Shown piece after piece: positions 1 through 11,254 of a stretch of DNA of 64,000 nucleotides (position 1 is its first letter; every line of letters starts with the position of its first letter). The DNA comes from Penicillium oxalicum. Taxonomy: Eukaryota > Ascomycota > Eurotiomycetes > Eurotiales > Aspergillaceae. The stretch lies in the NCBI RefSeq assembly GCF_001723175.1, contig NC_064654.1:3038001-3102000 (forward strand), in the 5' to 3' direction. The notes under the pieces were generated by a model. That model was not told the DNA's origin and did not search any database. It worked only from the letters and a program-made list of their open reading frames with translations. Made by a program: the position numbers and the translations under genes.

Positions 1-1320
1 TCCACGGCCATCACGAGCGGTGGTGCGCCCGGCCGTCATCCGAGTCTTCGACGACCGAGCGCCTTGAAGACCGATGCGCCCAAGGGCAATGTGCCTTCCC
101 TCACGAAGAGTACGGTGCCCTCACTGAGGCCTCCATCATCACCGCGAAAGACCTCGACATTGCGATTGCATACTCAGTCCTCGACGGCCGGACAGCGGGC
201 TGCTTCACCAAAGCGTACGGAGATGCTTCCACCTCCTCGGCCAACACGATCTGCCTCCCTGAAACAACCGCGGGATGCGGCGGCATTGACCTCCTCCGCC
301 ACAGTGCGAGGTCATGCGCGACATCGTAGCCAAGTTGCTCCGGTCAGTACCAAGTCGATCGGACAGCCGACACCGTCAACTGCTCTGGCGAAAACTCGCG
401 CGGCATTGTCGACCCAGCAATCTTCATCTCCAACCAAAAGACTCGTCAAGCCTCCTACTCCAACGCCGGGGTCTACATCTGGCCCCGCGGCAGGACTTCT
501 CATCCCGACTACCTGGCCTGACGTTGCCTCATTGCAAACCGAACTGCTCCAGCTTAGTCTCTTCCATTCGGGCTCGCTCCAGCAACAAGCCGAGTGGAAA
601 TCCGCCGCAGAGTCCCGTCTGCGTCAAAAGTACGATGCAGTCGCAAGCCAATACCGGTTGATTCTGGTGGATGAGAAAAACATTCAGGAGCAGCTGAACA
701 TGCGGTCCTTGGCACATTGGCTCCAGAATTGCCACGACGGGGAATCAAAGTCCCCTCACCATCACCAGGGACTCGAGGGGTTCTCGGAGCAGATTCAAAT
801 ATTCTCACAGATTGTGCAGGAGGTCTCGGATTTAACTGCCTCTGTACCTCAGGGGAGGTACACTCAAGCCGTCGCCGTCTTTGAGGAGTGGTTTGATCGT
901 GCGAATGGGATTTCGGAGCAACGGGAACACGCCCATCAAGGTGACCCGTGCTCGTTCATCGACCCTCTTCATCGGGGCTGGAAGACTAGTGTACGGGCTC
1001 TGCAGGCTGAATTGGATCTGTACGCGCGCCGAATGCAGACTCTGCACATCTTGTCCCCTGCGGATGAAGAAGACCTCTCGCAGTCGGCCTTGTGTCGAGT
1101 GGCGAGGAGTATCACAGAATCAATTCACTTGATGACGCAGGAAGTTCGGACGATGATGGCATTGGAGGAGGAGATGGTTCTGTCTGAACGAGAGTATGTG
1201 CGCCAGTGGGCGAATGCGTCGGCCCGGTCCTCGAAGGGGAAAAAGGCTCCTCGGGCGGGTGCGTGGAGCCATTCGGCAGGGGACGGACCTTTGTTGAGAG
1301 AGGGAGGAGGGAGAGGGTAG
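1..1320 (+). CDS. Ser/Pro-rich coiled-coil protein, 5' end cut by window
   Basis: The frame is open from base 1 to the TAG at 1318-1320, so the true start lies upstream; the first in-frame start-like codon inside the window is a TTG at 64, which is not a credible start. The first ~150 visible residues are basic and rich in Ser, Pro and Thr. The rest is largely helical, Leu/Gln/Glu-rich and coiled-coil-like, with no enzyme motif. The order (basic disordered N-terminus, helical C-terminus) resembles augmin HAUS8-type microtubule-binding subunits, which exist in Aspergillus, but I cannot point to a diagnostic motif. The family assignment is a guess; that the frame is coding is well supported by its length and composition. 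Confidence 0.7.
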   Translation, partial: STAITSGGAPGRHPSLRRPSALKTDAPKGNVPSLTKSTVPSLRPPSSPRKTSTLRLHTQSSTAGQRAASPKRTEMLPPPRPTRSASLKQPRDAAALTSSATVRGHARHRSQVAPVSTKSIGQPTPSTALAKTRAALSTQQSSSPTKRLVKPPTPTPGSTSGPAAGLLIPTTWPDVASLQTELLQLSLFHSGSLQQQAEWKSAAESRLRQKYDAVASQYRLILVDEKNIQEQLNMRSLAHWLQNCHDGESKSPHHHQGLEGFSEQIQIFSQIVQEVSDLTASVPQGRYTQAVAVFEEWFDRANGISEQREHAHQGDPCSFIDPLHRGWKTSVRALQAELDLYARRMQTLHILSPADEEDLSQSALCRVARSITESIHLMTQEVRTMMALEEEMVLSEREYVRQWANASARSSKGKKAPRAGAWSHSAGDGPLLREGGGRG

Positions 1321-4137
1321 AGAGGCGTCGAGGGCTCGTCTCGTGTATTCTTTGGCGTGCATCCTCATGTGGGATTTATTCAATGTGTGATGATTGATGG
1401 ACAAAAAAAATGGAAGTGTGTTTCGTTATTCAACCATGTCCTGCCCGGCATTAACTCGGGCATAAGGTTGATATGCTGCTCCTCCAGACATTCCCCTCGT
1501 GTACAACTTGCCTGCGGTACAGAGATATCAGATCGTCATACGCACTAGTAGTAAACACACGACGTTCCACCATGCAGGGATGTAAATTCCATGATCCCGC
1601 CAATCATCCATCTACTACAACAATGTCACCGGACAAGCATTGCAGCCCAACGTGGTAATCCTTCTTTCGGATCATTCCACATATCAAGTCATCATTCTTG
1701 ATCACCCCCGAGTGTCATGGTTCGTCCTCTACGGCGAGCTCGGTAGGAGGTACCTATATATCCACCCCTCATCATGTGAAAGATGGACAATCAGGTCATA
1801 TCCATTGATCCTTGCATACGGGGTCTACCTTAGTAGAATGGGTACCACCGATAAGGTTGATGGATGAAGCCCGACGAATGGAGCAGGGCATATTGATCAG
1901 ATGGGTGGCAGCCCCGGCCGTGGGAAGATCATGAGTGAACGTCTGGTGGAGATCAACGTAGAATATGGATCAAGCTAAGATATACATGTCTTTGGCACAG
2001 TACTGAAAGTCAAACCTCAGTCGAGGAGGATACAGTCCATGGACTTACATTGAATATTTATTCGAGTGTCCATCTTCTTGGAGTCTTTCAAATGTATACA
2101 AAATGACCTCGAAATCACATCAAACTCCCTGGGAGTCTAGAGCCGCGTTCATGATTCACATCATGCCTCACATCACAAATGTCCCGTCGTGGTTCTGAGC
2201 GGAGTGCAAGCAGTGAGTGCCAAAGGTGGCACTGCACCGTGGGAGTCCAAGAGCAGGTCCTAAAGGCCCGTCCAACGGCGCACTAAACTGGAATCGGATG
2301 AGCAATCCACAGGGCGCCTTTCTCTCTCTCCTTCTCTTTCTCCCTGTCACCCTTTTGCCTGGTGACTGCTGACTGGCCCTCCTTGGATTCGGTGGATTCA
2401 GTGGCCGATCATTCGACCCTCGAAGCGATGTCTAGAACGTCCGGCTTTGCAGAGCTACGGAGCTTCTGATTCGCTCCTCGACGGAAACTCAACCCATCTC
2501 TCTCCATCCGCTTCCCGAACAGTCTGGACCTCGTGGGGATTCCTGCGTATCCGACATTCTGGAGCCCCCGTCCGAGTCGTCCGGCGGGTGTCTGGTGTCA
2601 CCCTTCTCTCTCTCTCTCTCTTTTCCCTGCGCCCGTTAGTAATGGCTGTATTTTATTTGTGCTCATTCTGCACATCTTGCAGTTGCGGTTTGGGCGTGAG
2701 CTCCGTGGACGCTCTGTCGGCCCACCGATACTTTTGAAGTTGGGATACCCAAGTGCTGACCCTGCGTGGGAGGAATTGGACCGTTGGCCGGGATGGACAG
2801 GACGGGAAAACTAAAAGGAGGCCGAAAGCAGGATTCCGTCGACTCCCAGGTGGGAGAGAGAGAGAGTTACTGCAGTGCAGGTGAGATTCATTGGTCATGA
2901 TTCTTGCTCTTCCTTGCTCTCCAAACTTCTGTTGCAGAATGATCCTGAGCCTGTCACTGACAGTGATCATCGACTTACCTAATCTCCATTATCCTGGAGA
3001 GCCGGATGGTCAATCCGGGCCCAGATCATGTTCTTTTGGGGGGGGAGAAAATACAAATTCTTGGTCTCCCTTTTTTTTTTCTTTTTATTATTATTATTTG
3101 TAGACTCTTTTTCATTCCGGGTTGACCTTTCTGGCTGCTTCGATGTCTTCGACGGCCGACGGGGACAGGCCAGTGTCCACTGCCCGGTTTTGGGTTTGGC
3201 ACTAGTGTCGCCTTCTGCTGGCCTCAAGTCTGGCTGACACCGTCGTGCCGTACCAACTCGGCGACTCGTGCGACTCCTGTCACCAGTAATGGAGGGAACG
3301 AGTGCACCACCCAAGGCGAGGAGTACCGGCCGTCTGCACTTCACAGTACGGTACGCCATGTACCCTAAGCTTTGCCCCCCCCCCTTCTCCACGGGGAATG
3401 GGTCGACTTTGAACAAGCAAACCACCGTGACCTCGACCGTGACTGTGTGAGCTGGCGGCAAGGTTGATGACTGGTACGCGGGCGATTCCTGTCCACTTGC
3501 TCTTTCATTCCGGACATCTCTCTCATCTTCCTCTTCTCTTCCTCTTCTTCTTCTCTTCTTGCCCATCCGCAATTACTATTCATTCAATCGTGAAATATAC
3601 GGGCTTTCAGATTTGTACGCCTCGATTCCCGTCTCATGGCAGACGGTCTTGTCGTATTGGATTCGGTAGTCCCTTCGAACCGCTGCGCCTGTGCCACTTG
3701 GCAGTGTAGGCACTGACAGGCCTGACGTCATCCGTCCTTTCCCGTCGTGTCCACTCAAAACAGATTCGCCCTAAAACCCAAAAGAGAAAGCGAGACTACG
3801 AGAAGGTCCAGGGGACAAGCGTCGTGCGTGAAGATCAGATACAGACCAGCACAAGCACCCAAAGCACTTCTGCCCTCCCCCCAAAAAGGTTAACTGCCTT
3901 TTTTGGGTGTCCACCGCCAATTACCTTTCTCACCACTACATACGCCTACCGATTACAGCTACTACCACCACCACTCACACTGCCCACAATCCCCCCCCCC
4001 CCCCTCCCTTCTAGGCGTCCGTGGGTCCATCATGACTTGCGATCATCCCTAGTCATAGCAGCCTCACCGTTTCTTTTTTGGGAAGAAATCTGATCGTATT
4101 GCTCGATCCACCCATCTCTGGAGGTTTCTCGGTGAAC
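1321..4137. other. Intergenic, 2.8 kb, long leader region of the next gene
   Basis: No convincing gene. The stretch contains pyrimidine tracts (CT run near 2605-2625, CTT-rich run 3520-3560), an A/T run near 3070-3100 and a long C run near 3990-4005. Such CT-rich blocks are common in promoters and 5' leaders of filamentous fungi, so much of the second half is probably promoter and leader of the WD40 gene at 4138. A 197-codon minus-strand ORF at 2979-3572 is low-complexity and mirrors the CT tracts. Confidence 0.5.
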
Positions 4138-7100
4138 ATGGGGGCTTCACTCTACGATCGTCTCTGGCGTCGCGAGTGTGGGCAACACTCGGCACATGGC
4201 TCCCTCCGAGGTATCTACGGCGCAAAGGAATGGATCGAGGACTTGGATATCGTCAACGAACTGGGTGGACATACAGAATGTGTGAATGCGCTGAGGTATG
4301 TATTCAATCGGTTCCCTTTCGCTATCATCATCCTCTCTGTCAGTTATTATATCCTTCTCCCTTCATCGCGTGGAGAGCGCTCGGTCACATGCCTCATTTC
4401 ACATGCCCAAGCATTTGCTTTGGAGAAGAGAAGGAAGACTTGAAAAAAAAATAACCATCCTGGTCGTGCTCAACTAACAACCACTCAGTTGGTCAAGATC
4501 CGGACGTCTCTTGGCGTCGGGCTCAGATGATCAACACCTGAATATCTACTCATATCAACCCGACTCTTCTGATGCACAGTTTGCCCTACACACCACCGTG
4601 GCCACGGGCCACAAAGCCAATATCTTTTCCGTCAAATTCATGCCACATTCCAATGACCGGACTTTAGTCACCTGTGCCGGCGATTCTCAAGTCCGCGTCT
4701 TTGATATTGAATACGCCAGTACCAATGGGGGAAGTGCCTCCACGTCGGCCTTTGCGGCCTCGGCTCGCAGTCGACGTTTCCACAATTTCTTCGACGGAAC
4801 CCGATACTTGAATGCGGGGAACACCAACGCCAGAGTCTATCGCAGCCACGCAGATCGCGTGAAGCGAATCGTCACCGAGTCGTCACCACACCTTTTTCTC
4901 ACCTGCTCGGAAGATGGGGAGGTACGCCAGTGGGATCTTCGTCAGCCCTCCGAGGCGTATCCGCCCCCAGCAGGGGGTCAGGGTTTCATGGCTTATCGGC
5001 CAGGCTTAGATCACGACGACTCAAACGTCCCACCGCCGCTGATTTCATACAAAAAGTTCAGAATCGATTTGAATACCATCTCATGCTCGTCCAGTCAGCC
5101 GCACTACATCGCGCTTGGTGGCGCCCACATGCATTGCTTCCTGCATGATCGGCGCATGCTGGGGCGGGATCTCCTAGCCGAAAGAGGCCGCCCCGGGGGC
5201 TCCACTTCCACCATCGGAGATCTAGAGGATGACATGATGGGCAAAGCTACGCGGTGTGTTCGACGCTTTGCACCTCGAGGGAAACGCCGTTTGAAGCATC
5301 TCGACGATGGCCATATCACTGCCTGCAAGATCAGCGACGCCAATCCGGATGAGATGGTGGTCAGCTGGTCTGGCGACCACATCTACAGCTTCGATCTCAT
5401 CCGTAGCCCGGATGCCCGAGATTGGGCTTCGGATCTGCCCGGATCACACGCAAAGTCCAGTCGTCGCAAGATCGATGCGCAGGGTCGGAACCGCAAGCGG
5501 CCCAAGCCGTCATCCATGTCTTCCCAGGAAAGTGGGGATCGTCATCAGCCTCATCAGCGCACGGAAGAATCAGAAGGGTTTCGTGTGGCATATGGGACCG
5601 GTGAGTCGGAGGATATGTTCTTTTCAGCAGCACCCGACAGCGATGAAATGGCCATGGTTCAGCGTGCGCGATACTCGATGATGAATGAGTCTCAACGGCT
5701 CAGCATGCAGATCGCCAAGAGCCTTGTCAAGCTTCGTCAGACCCTCTTCACCCTCGACACAGAATCACGCGAGGCCATGGAGGCCAAAGATCAGGGCGCT
5801 CATCCTGAGATCATGTATCATTCGGCATCGTTCGCCTCGGCTTTGTCACAGGCGTCCGACTTGCTATCTAGGATGGACCAAGTAATGAGCGAGTGGCGCT
5901 ATCCGACGAATCCCTCGGAAGAGACGGTCATTTTCCAGCAGACTCTTCGCCGCAACCGTCAGGCGTCTTGGCGATTTGTGCAGGCTGCTGGCACTCTCGC
6001 TCGCATCTTATCGGGGCAGAATTCCGAAGACGCAAGTTCGGACACTGCGTCTAGATTCTCGCAGATCGTCCCGGCGCCGGTCGAGGACGAGTCTATCGAT
6101 GCCGAGTCACAATTTGGATACGACTTTCTCAAAGCGATTTTACTCTGGATAGAAGGTGGCCGGTCAGCATTGCTACGAGGGTTCCAGTTGGATCGTCAGC
6201 CGCGGCGAGTGGAGGGCCGGTTCCCTCTTCCCGCTACGGCCATGGACAGTGCAATCGATACAATTCTGCTGCCTTATCTGCAGGGCCTCGCAGGGCAAAC
6301 ATCCGTCGTGAACGTGGATGCATCCCGATTTGAGTATGAAGAATCGCGCGTTCTCTTTCCAACTCAAGCCGGCGCTGTGTTCGCGTTCGGAAGTGCCGTC
6401 CGTCTGCCTCTCGAAGACCTGGCCACCTCGGCGGCTCCGGGCGATTCGCAAGGCGAGCCCCGTTCCCCTTCGCCAATTCCGTCCTCAGATCGAGCCTCGG
6501 CAACGAGGTTCTGGGTTTTGCGTGTGGGCCGCGGAATTTTGATGGAGGCCGGAAAGGGAATCGACTACTCCTTTGTGAACCGGGCCTTTGGGGGCATACA
6601 CACGGTATTAGACGACGATGGATCGAGCGACCTCGAGATTGAAAGGTGTCAAGATGACATCGATCTCGATGAAGAGGATTTGTGTGAATCAACCATGAGG
6701 GCTTCCAGGGCTTCTCGCTCCGAGCGAGTCCCCTTTTCCGAAGGCAGCTCAAGACCTTCGACGCTTGCCGCATTGGAATCAGAGGCTGCTCGTGCGGACA
6801 GGCTTTGTGTCAGCAACAACCGCGAGACCGAGGGGATGGACGACAGTGACGACGATGAGGACGACGAAGAAGTGGATAGCGACGAGGACGACGAGGAGGT
6901 GGATGGCTGGTACTTGGGCTACGTCGATACTTCTGACGAAGACAGAGACGGCGACTCGGATCATGATGAGAGCCAAGGGGATCGCTTTGGTCATGGGTTA
7001 CGACGTAAGTCCCGGCACGGTGAGGTAGAGGCCCACACGCCGGTTACAGCACACACCCAAGTGTACCGCGGACACTGCAATATCAAGACCGTGAAAGACG

Positions 7101-7853
7101 TCAATTTCTTTGGCCTCAACGATGAATACGTCGTGAGTGGGAGTGATTCGGGCCATGTCTTCATCTGGGATCGCAAAACCGCCAAGCTTGTAAACATCCT
7201 CGAAGGAGATGGCGAGGTGGTCAATGTTGTGCAAGGTTCGCAGATCATTTCACCGGGGAGCTACATGACCAAGACTGATGGACTGACTGGCTTTGGACAG
7301 GTCATCCCTACGAGCCCACCCTTGCCGTGTCGGGCATTGATAATACAATCAAGATTTTCTCTCCGGATCGTCACGCTCAAGATCTCGCCCGCAGAGGTAT
7401 CAATATCCTTGATCCTGACAGCGCGGCAAATTGTGTGACCCCGGCGAACCTTGCCACCCTCAATCCGCGCCACCCGGGCGGACTTGAGAGTCGTAAGCGA
7501 ATTCATAATAGCTATCGGATCATGAGCCAGAATGACGTTGATCGTCGGGGTGGCATGAGCGAAGCCTTTATCACGGTGAGTTTGTCTCTGGGGAGGGAGG
7601 TTCAACAAGGCTGTAATCTGTATCACTGACACCCAGTACCAGAGGAGCATGTTGGCACGTCTTGCGGCCACACTTCGTAGTGGTCAAAATAATCCTGTTG
7701 GAGTCCCGGCGGGCGTGGTCCCTGGTGAGCCAGCTACGGTTGTCCTCGACGATAATTGCACTGTGAGTTGCTCTCATTTTCCCTGTTGGGGGGGAATATC
7801 ATGGACTACCTATTAATGTGCAAAAATGGCTGATACTCTGTCAGGTGATGTAA
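4138..7853 (+). CDS. WD40-repeat protein, DCAF6/DCAF8-like CUL4 receptor
   Basis: Probable substrate receptor of the CUL4-DDB1 ubiquitin ligase. Five exons: 4138-4295, 4489-7235, 7301-7575, 7637-7762, 7845-7853; 1104 residues. The first splice restores a classic WD repeat (GHTECVNAL, then SWSRSGRLLASGSDD). Further N-terminal repeats include VTCAGDSQVRVFD and LTCSEDGEVRQWDL. The middle (about residues 300-830) is long and poorly conserved, followed by an Asp/Glu run near 835-860. The C-terminal repeats (VVSGSDSGHVFIWD; LAVSGIDNTIKIFSPD, joined across intron 2) close the propeller, the split arrangement known in DCAF6/8. ATG 4138 is the first ATG in frame. The last coding exon is only 9 bases (Val-Met-stop). 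The DCAF call rests on motif order; the exact orthologue is uncertain. Confidence 0.85.
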
Positions 7854-8982
7854 AACATATTCCCTCGAACATTGATTCTTCGATTGTATGCTTGCCCCGT
7901 GGCAGCTTTGCCCGATTCTTTTTGGTTCTTTTACCTGGTCATTAGTGTTACTCTTCTTTTTCATTTCTCTCGATATCCACCCAAACGGTAATTACGATTG
8001 CGTCGAAGGGAAATTAGCGGGCGTCTTTCATGAACTTTCTTATGCTTTTTCATTTCCCTTGAAACCCTTCTTTTTGATGGTGGTATTGGAACATGCACAT
8101 CATGTTTGTGATGACCAGGACAGCTTTGATATGAAGGAATAGGTCCACCATATAACTTTATCGAGCGACAGCAGATGATCGTTCAAGTTACCTGGAGCCA
8201 GGGCTATTGACATGTTCCCAGTGTGTAGCTCACGATAGAATACGTTCTATCGGTATCTGCTTTTCGGCCACTCCAGGATAAAAATCTATGACCGTATGAT
8301 CAACGGGAATTGAAGCGCAACGAGGATCCGTTTTACAACCTTTGCACTTTTGCATTTCCCCAACCAAGGCATTCATCTATGACGGATGAAGGTGGAAATT
8401 ATTACACCACTCGAGGTTCCGACATCCACCCAAACTGGAGATTCTCTGAGATTGATAGTTAGTAGTGCCAGCTTTACCGCATTGGGGATTAAAGAGAAGA
8501 GCTCATTTATTGCTAGATATCCTTGGGAAGATTGAAAGATAGACACACTGCTTCATGGGGTTAATGCAAGGGCATTCAATGTGCTTGATAGCTATCTATG
8601 TAGGCAAAGAAAGACAGGACTATTTGTAGACTTATGACTTCTTGACACAAATCGTAAATGAGTGTCCCGATGCTAGTTTATTCTTTTTTTTTAAAAAAAA
8701 AAATAGAATATTCATTACAATCTCAAGAAGCTCTTTTAGGTGATAATCACCTTTTGTTGCCCCACATGTCAGACCCAAGACCTTTGACCCCGCGGAGCGC
8801 CAAAAAAAAAAGTCAAAAGGATCTTCACCAGCGCCGACCTTCAATTCAATCCACATTCAAGGGCGATCAGCATTCCGCTCTCGCTGCATGCGCCTGCAGC
8901 ATAATCCCTTTGCGGAAATCGAAAAATAAAAAGAGACAAATTCGAGATCCTAGCTCAATTGCATTCCACCCCGTCAAGAAGC
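7854..8982. other. Intergenic, 1.1 kb, AT-richer
   Basis: Nothing gene-like. It holds the 3' region of the WD40 gene and the promoter of the SET gene; there are A/T homopolymers near 8685-8703 and 8803-8811. Small ORFs here have no domain signature. Confidence 0.5.
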
Positions 8983-10710
8983 ATGACCGCATCAACAGCC
9001 TTGCTCGAGGCTCGCGCCTCCAAGACCGCCGAGATTTACGCCGACGCGCATAATCCACACCTTTATCTTGACCGTGCTCGGATTTATGCGCAACTTGGGT
9101 TTCCGGATCTGGCTGCGGCGGATGCGTATCGGGCTCTTTCGTTGTTGGAGTCTGTCGTTGATCCGGACGGGTGCGAGTTTCATGCCAGACGAGTTGATCC
9201 TAATGGGAAGATCGAGCGTGGAGAGGCGGAGGAGAGGGATGAGAATGAAAATGAGGATGATGAGGATGAATACGAGGATGAGGATGGAATCCCCATCACG
9301 CAAGACGAGTACGATACCATCATTGGAGAGGTCTATGCTGTGCTGGTCCGCAGTCTAGTCCGATGTGGTTGCTATCGCGATGCGTTTGAATTTGGTGTGC
9401 GCGGCATGCAAGTACTGGATGAGATGGAAGACACGAAGCGCGACTCATCTGCAGTGAGTATCCTAAATGAACAAATCCAGACCCTCAAACAACTCTACCA
9501 GTCACGCACGGGCATCCAAGGGGACCTCGAGCTGGACGCTATCGACCCGGCTATTCTACCAGCCCAAGGCTTTGCCCGGCGCATTCTCTACCCCTGGAAC
9601 GAGCATGAGCCTGATCGCCGCGCGCCGGAGGAACTCGCCTTCTTGAACGAACGACTGAAGGAGGTCGCTCCCAAGTGCGAGGTTCGCGCCGTGGCTCTCC
9701 CGTTACTTCATGGAAATACCCCGGATGAGGATGAGGTCTCGGTGCAGTTGGGTCTCTTTGCCAAAGAGAACATCGCCGCCGATGAGATCATTCTGCGAGA
9801 GACGTCGCTTTTGACCGCGACAAATCGACTACATGATGATCTGTGCGATGCGTGTAATGCGCCTCTTCCGGATCTTTCAGCGGAGAATGGCCCCGTGAGC
9901 TGTGAGGGCGGTTGCGCCGATACGATCTTCTGCAGTCAGGAGTGTCACGATCGCGCGCAGAAAATATACCACGGGGCCATCTGTGGATTGGAAGATGGGC
10001 TGGAATCCATTGGCAAGGATATTCCTGATCCCAAAGATAAAGCGGATTATCTCTACCTACTCCTTCTCGGTCGTGCTCTGGCCATGTCCGCCACGCAGGA
10101 TGTTCATGTCCTCGATCTGGCCGAAGTCAAGTACATCTGGGGCGATTTCCACGACTTGGATCTCACCACCCAGACCTCCTCTTCCTCTTCCTCTCAAGAA
10201 GACCAAAAAGACGAAGCTTCCACCCTCCCATTCTCCTTCCAACTCAACATCCTCCAACCCACCCGATTCCTCGAAGAAATGGAAATCAACCCCTACACCT
10301 CCCTCCCCCGCTACGACACCTGGATCCTCAACACCCTCTACGCCAAATTCCGCGGCACCGCCTCCGGCCGCCTTTCCACCTGGGACGGCGGTCCCGAGCT
10401 CTGCGCCGTCCATCCCCTCTGGTGTCTGGCGAACCACTCGTGTGATCCCAACGTGCGCTGGGAATGGGGCGGCGAGATCACATTCCGGGCGCGCAACGAC
10501 GCCGAAACCGCCGTGTGGGCGCGCACGCTGGAGGATGGACGGATTGAAAGCCGCGGCCCGAAAAAGGGCGGAATCGGCAAGGATGAGGAGATCCTGAATC
10601 ACTATTGTGATATTGGGCTCGGGGTGAAGCAGAGGCGGGAGTGGGCGTCGGGGGCGTTGGGGGGCAATTGTCGGTGTGAGAGGTGTATTTGGGAGGCGTT
10701 GGAGGATTGA
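8983..10710 (+). CDS. SET-domain protein with MYND-like zinc motif
   Basis: Intronless, 575 residues from ATG 8983 (the frame is open a little further upstream, but only a TTG precedes). Residues ~1-60 look like a TPR-type helical repeat (YLDRARIYAQLGF, AAADAYRAL), followed by an acidic Asp/Glu patch near residues 85-105. The SET core is split, as in SMYD-type proteins: the N-SET segment (LGLFAKENIAADEII) is followed by a Cys/His cluster (CDAC, CEGGC, FCSQEC, H, C) resembling a MYND finger. It then continues to the diagnostic NHSCDPNVRWEW and a post-SET Cys cluster (CRCERC). These are the features of a protein-lysine methyltransferase binding S-adenosylmethionine. The substrate is unknown; fungal members of this type are widespread but poorly studied. 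The 3' half is strikingly C-rich at wobble positions. Confidence 0.88.
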   Translation: MTASTALLEARASKTAEIYADAHNPHLYLDRARIYAQLGFPDLAAADAYRALSLLESVVDPDGCEFHARRVDPNGKIERGEAEERDENENEDDEDEYEDEDGIPITQDEYDTIIGEVYAVLVRSLVRCGCYRDAFEFGVRGMQVLDEMEDTKRDSSAVSILNEQIQTLKQLYQSRTGIQGDLELDAIDPAILPAQGFARRILYPWNEHEPDRRAPEELAFLNERLKEVAPKCEVRAVALPLLHGNTPDEDEVSVQLGLFAKENIAADEIILRETSLLTATNRLHDDLCDACNAPLPDLSAENGPVSCEGGCADTIFCSQECHDRAQKIYHGAICGLEDGLESIGKDIPDPKDKADYLYLLLLGRALAMSATQDVHVLDLAEVKYIWGDFHDLDLTTQTSSSSSSQEDQKDEASTLPFSFQLNILQPTRFLEEMEINPYTSLPRYDTWILNTLYAKFRGTASGRLSTWDGGPELCAVHPLWCLANHSCDPNVRWEWGGEITFRARNDAETAVWARTLEDGRIESRGPKKGGIGKDEEILNHYCDIGLGVKQRREWASGALGGNCRCERCIWEALED

Positions 10711-11254
10711 TGCGTGTGATTTTAGACCTTTTTCTTTTTCTTCTTCTGTTCTTTTCTTCTTCGGCCCTTGATGCTATTGCTTTTGAGCTGGATCTTTGGT
10801 GTGGGGGTTGTTGGAAAGAAGAACGAAAGAGGAGCCATCGAGAAATAGTGGTTCAGATCGGGGGTTTTAACGACAAATGAGCTTTCATAGATCACCTAGT
10901 AGAGGTGTGAATAGATATTGACCAGTCCACAGGCTGAAATTACATGAAGATATCATACACAATCGGATATTCAATGATCAAGTCGAAATTCAACGGGGAC
11001 ATTTAATGATGTCTCAGTCAGATAAGATTTCTCAGAGAATGCATAAGATTGCATGGTATCTTTAAAAGTACAACGGGCTAGAGAGACAGGATGATGATTT
11101 TGGGATCAATTACTCAAAGAAGCTCTGGTAAAACTGGGCGCTGTTTTCGCCTGCTATCGGTGACACCTCGTGGCTGCGCGGCGTAGAAACTCATCACCGT
11201 CAAGAATTCAAAGACGAGAATAGCATAGACCCATAAAAAATATACCCTCTTCCC
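10711..11254. other. Convergent 3' region
   Basis: Downstream regions of the SET gene (plus) and cwc22 (minus), 544 bases. T-rich just after the SET stop codon. No gene seen. Confidence 0.5.

Noticed and set aside
2979..3572. 197-codon ORF on the minus strand
   Set aside because: Highly repetitive Lys/Arg/Glu and Asn content mirroring CT- and T-rich tracts on the plus strand, and no domain; most likely a shadow of promoter low complexity.
10057..10602. 181-codon minus-strand ORF inside the SET gene
   Set aside because: Antisense shadow created by the strong C bias at wobble positions of the SET gene's 3' half.
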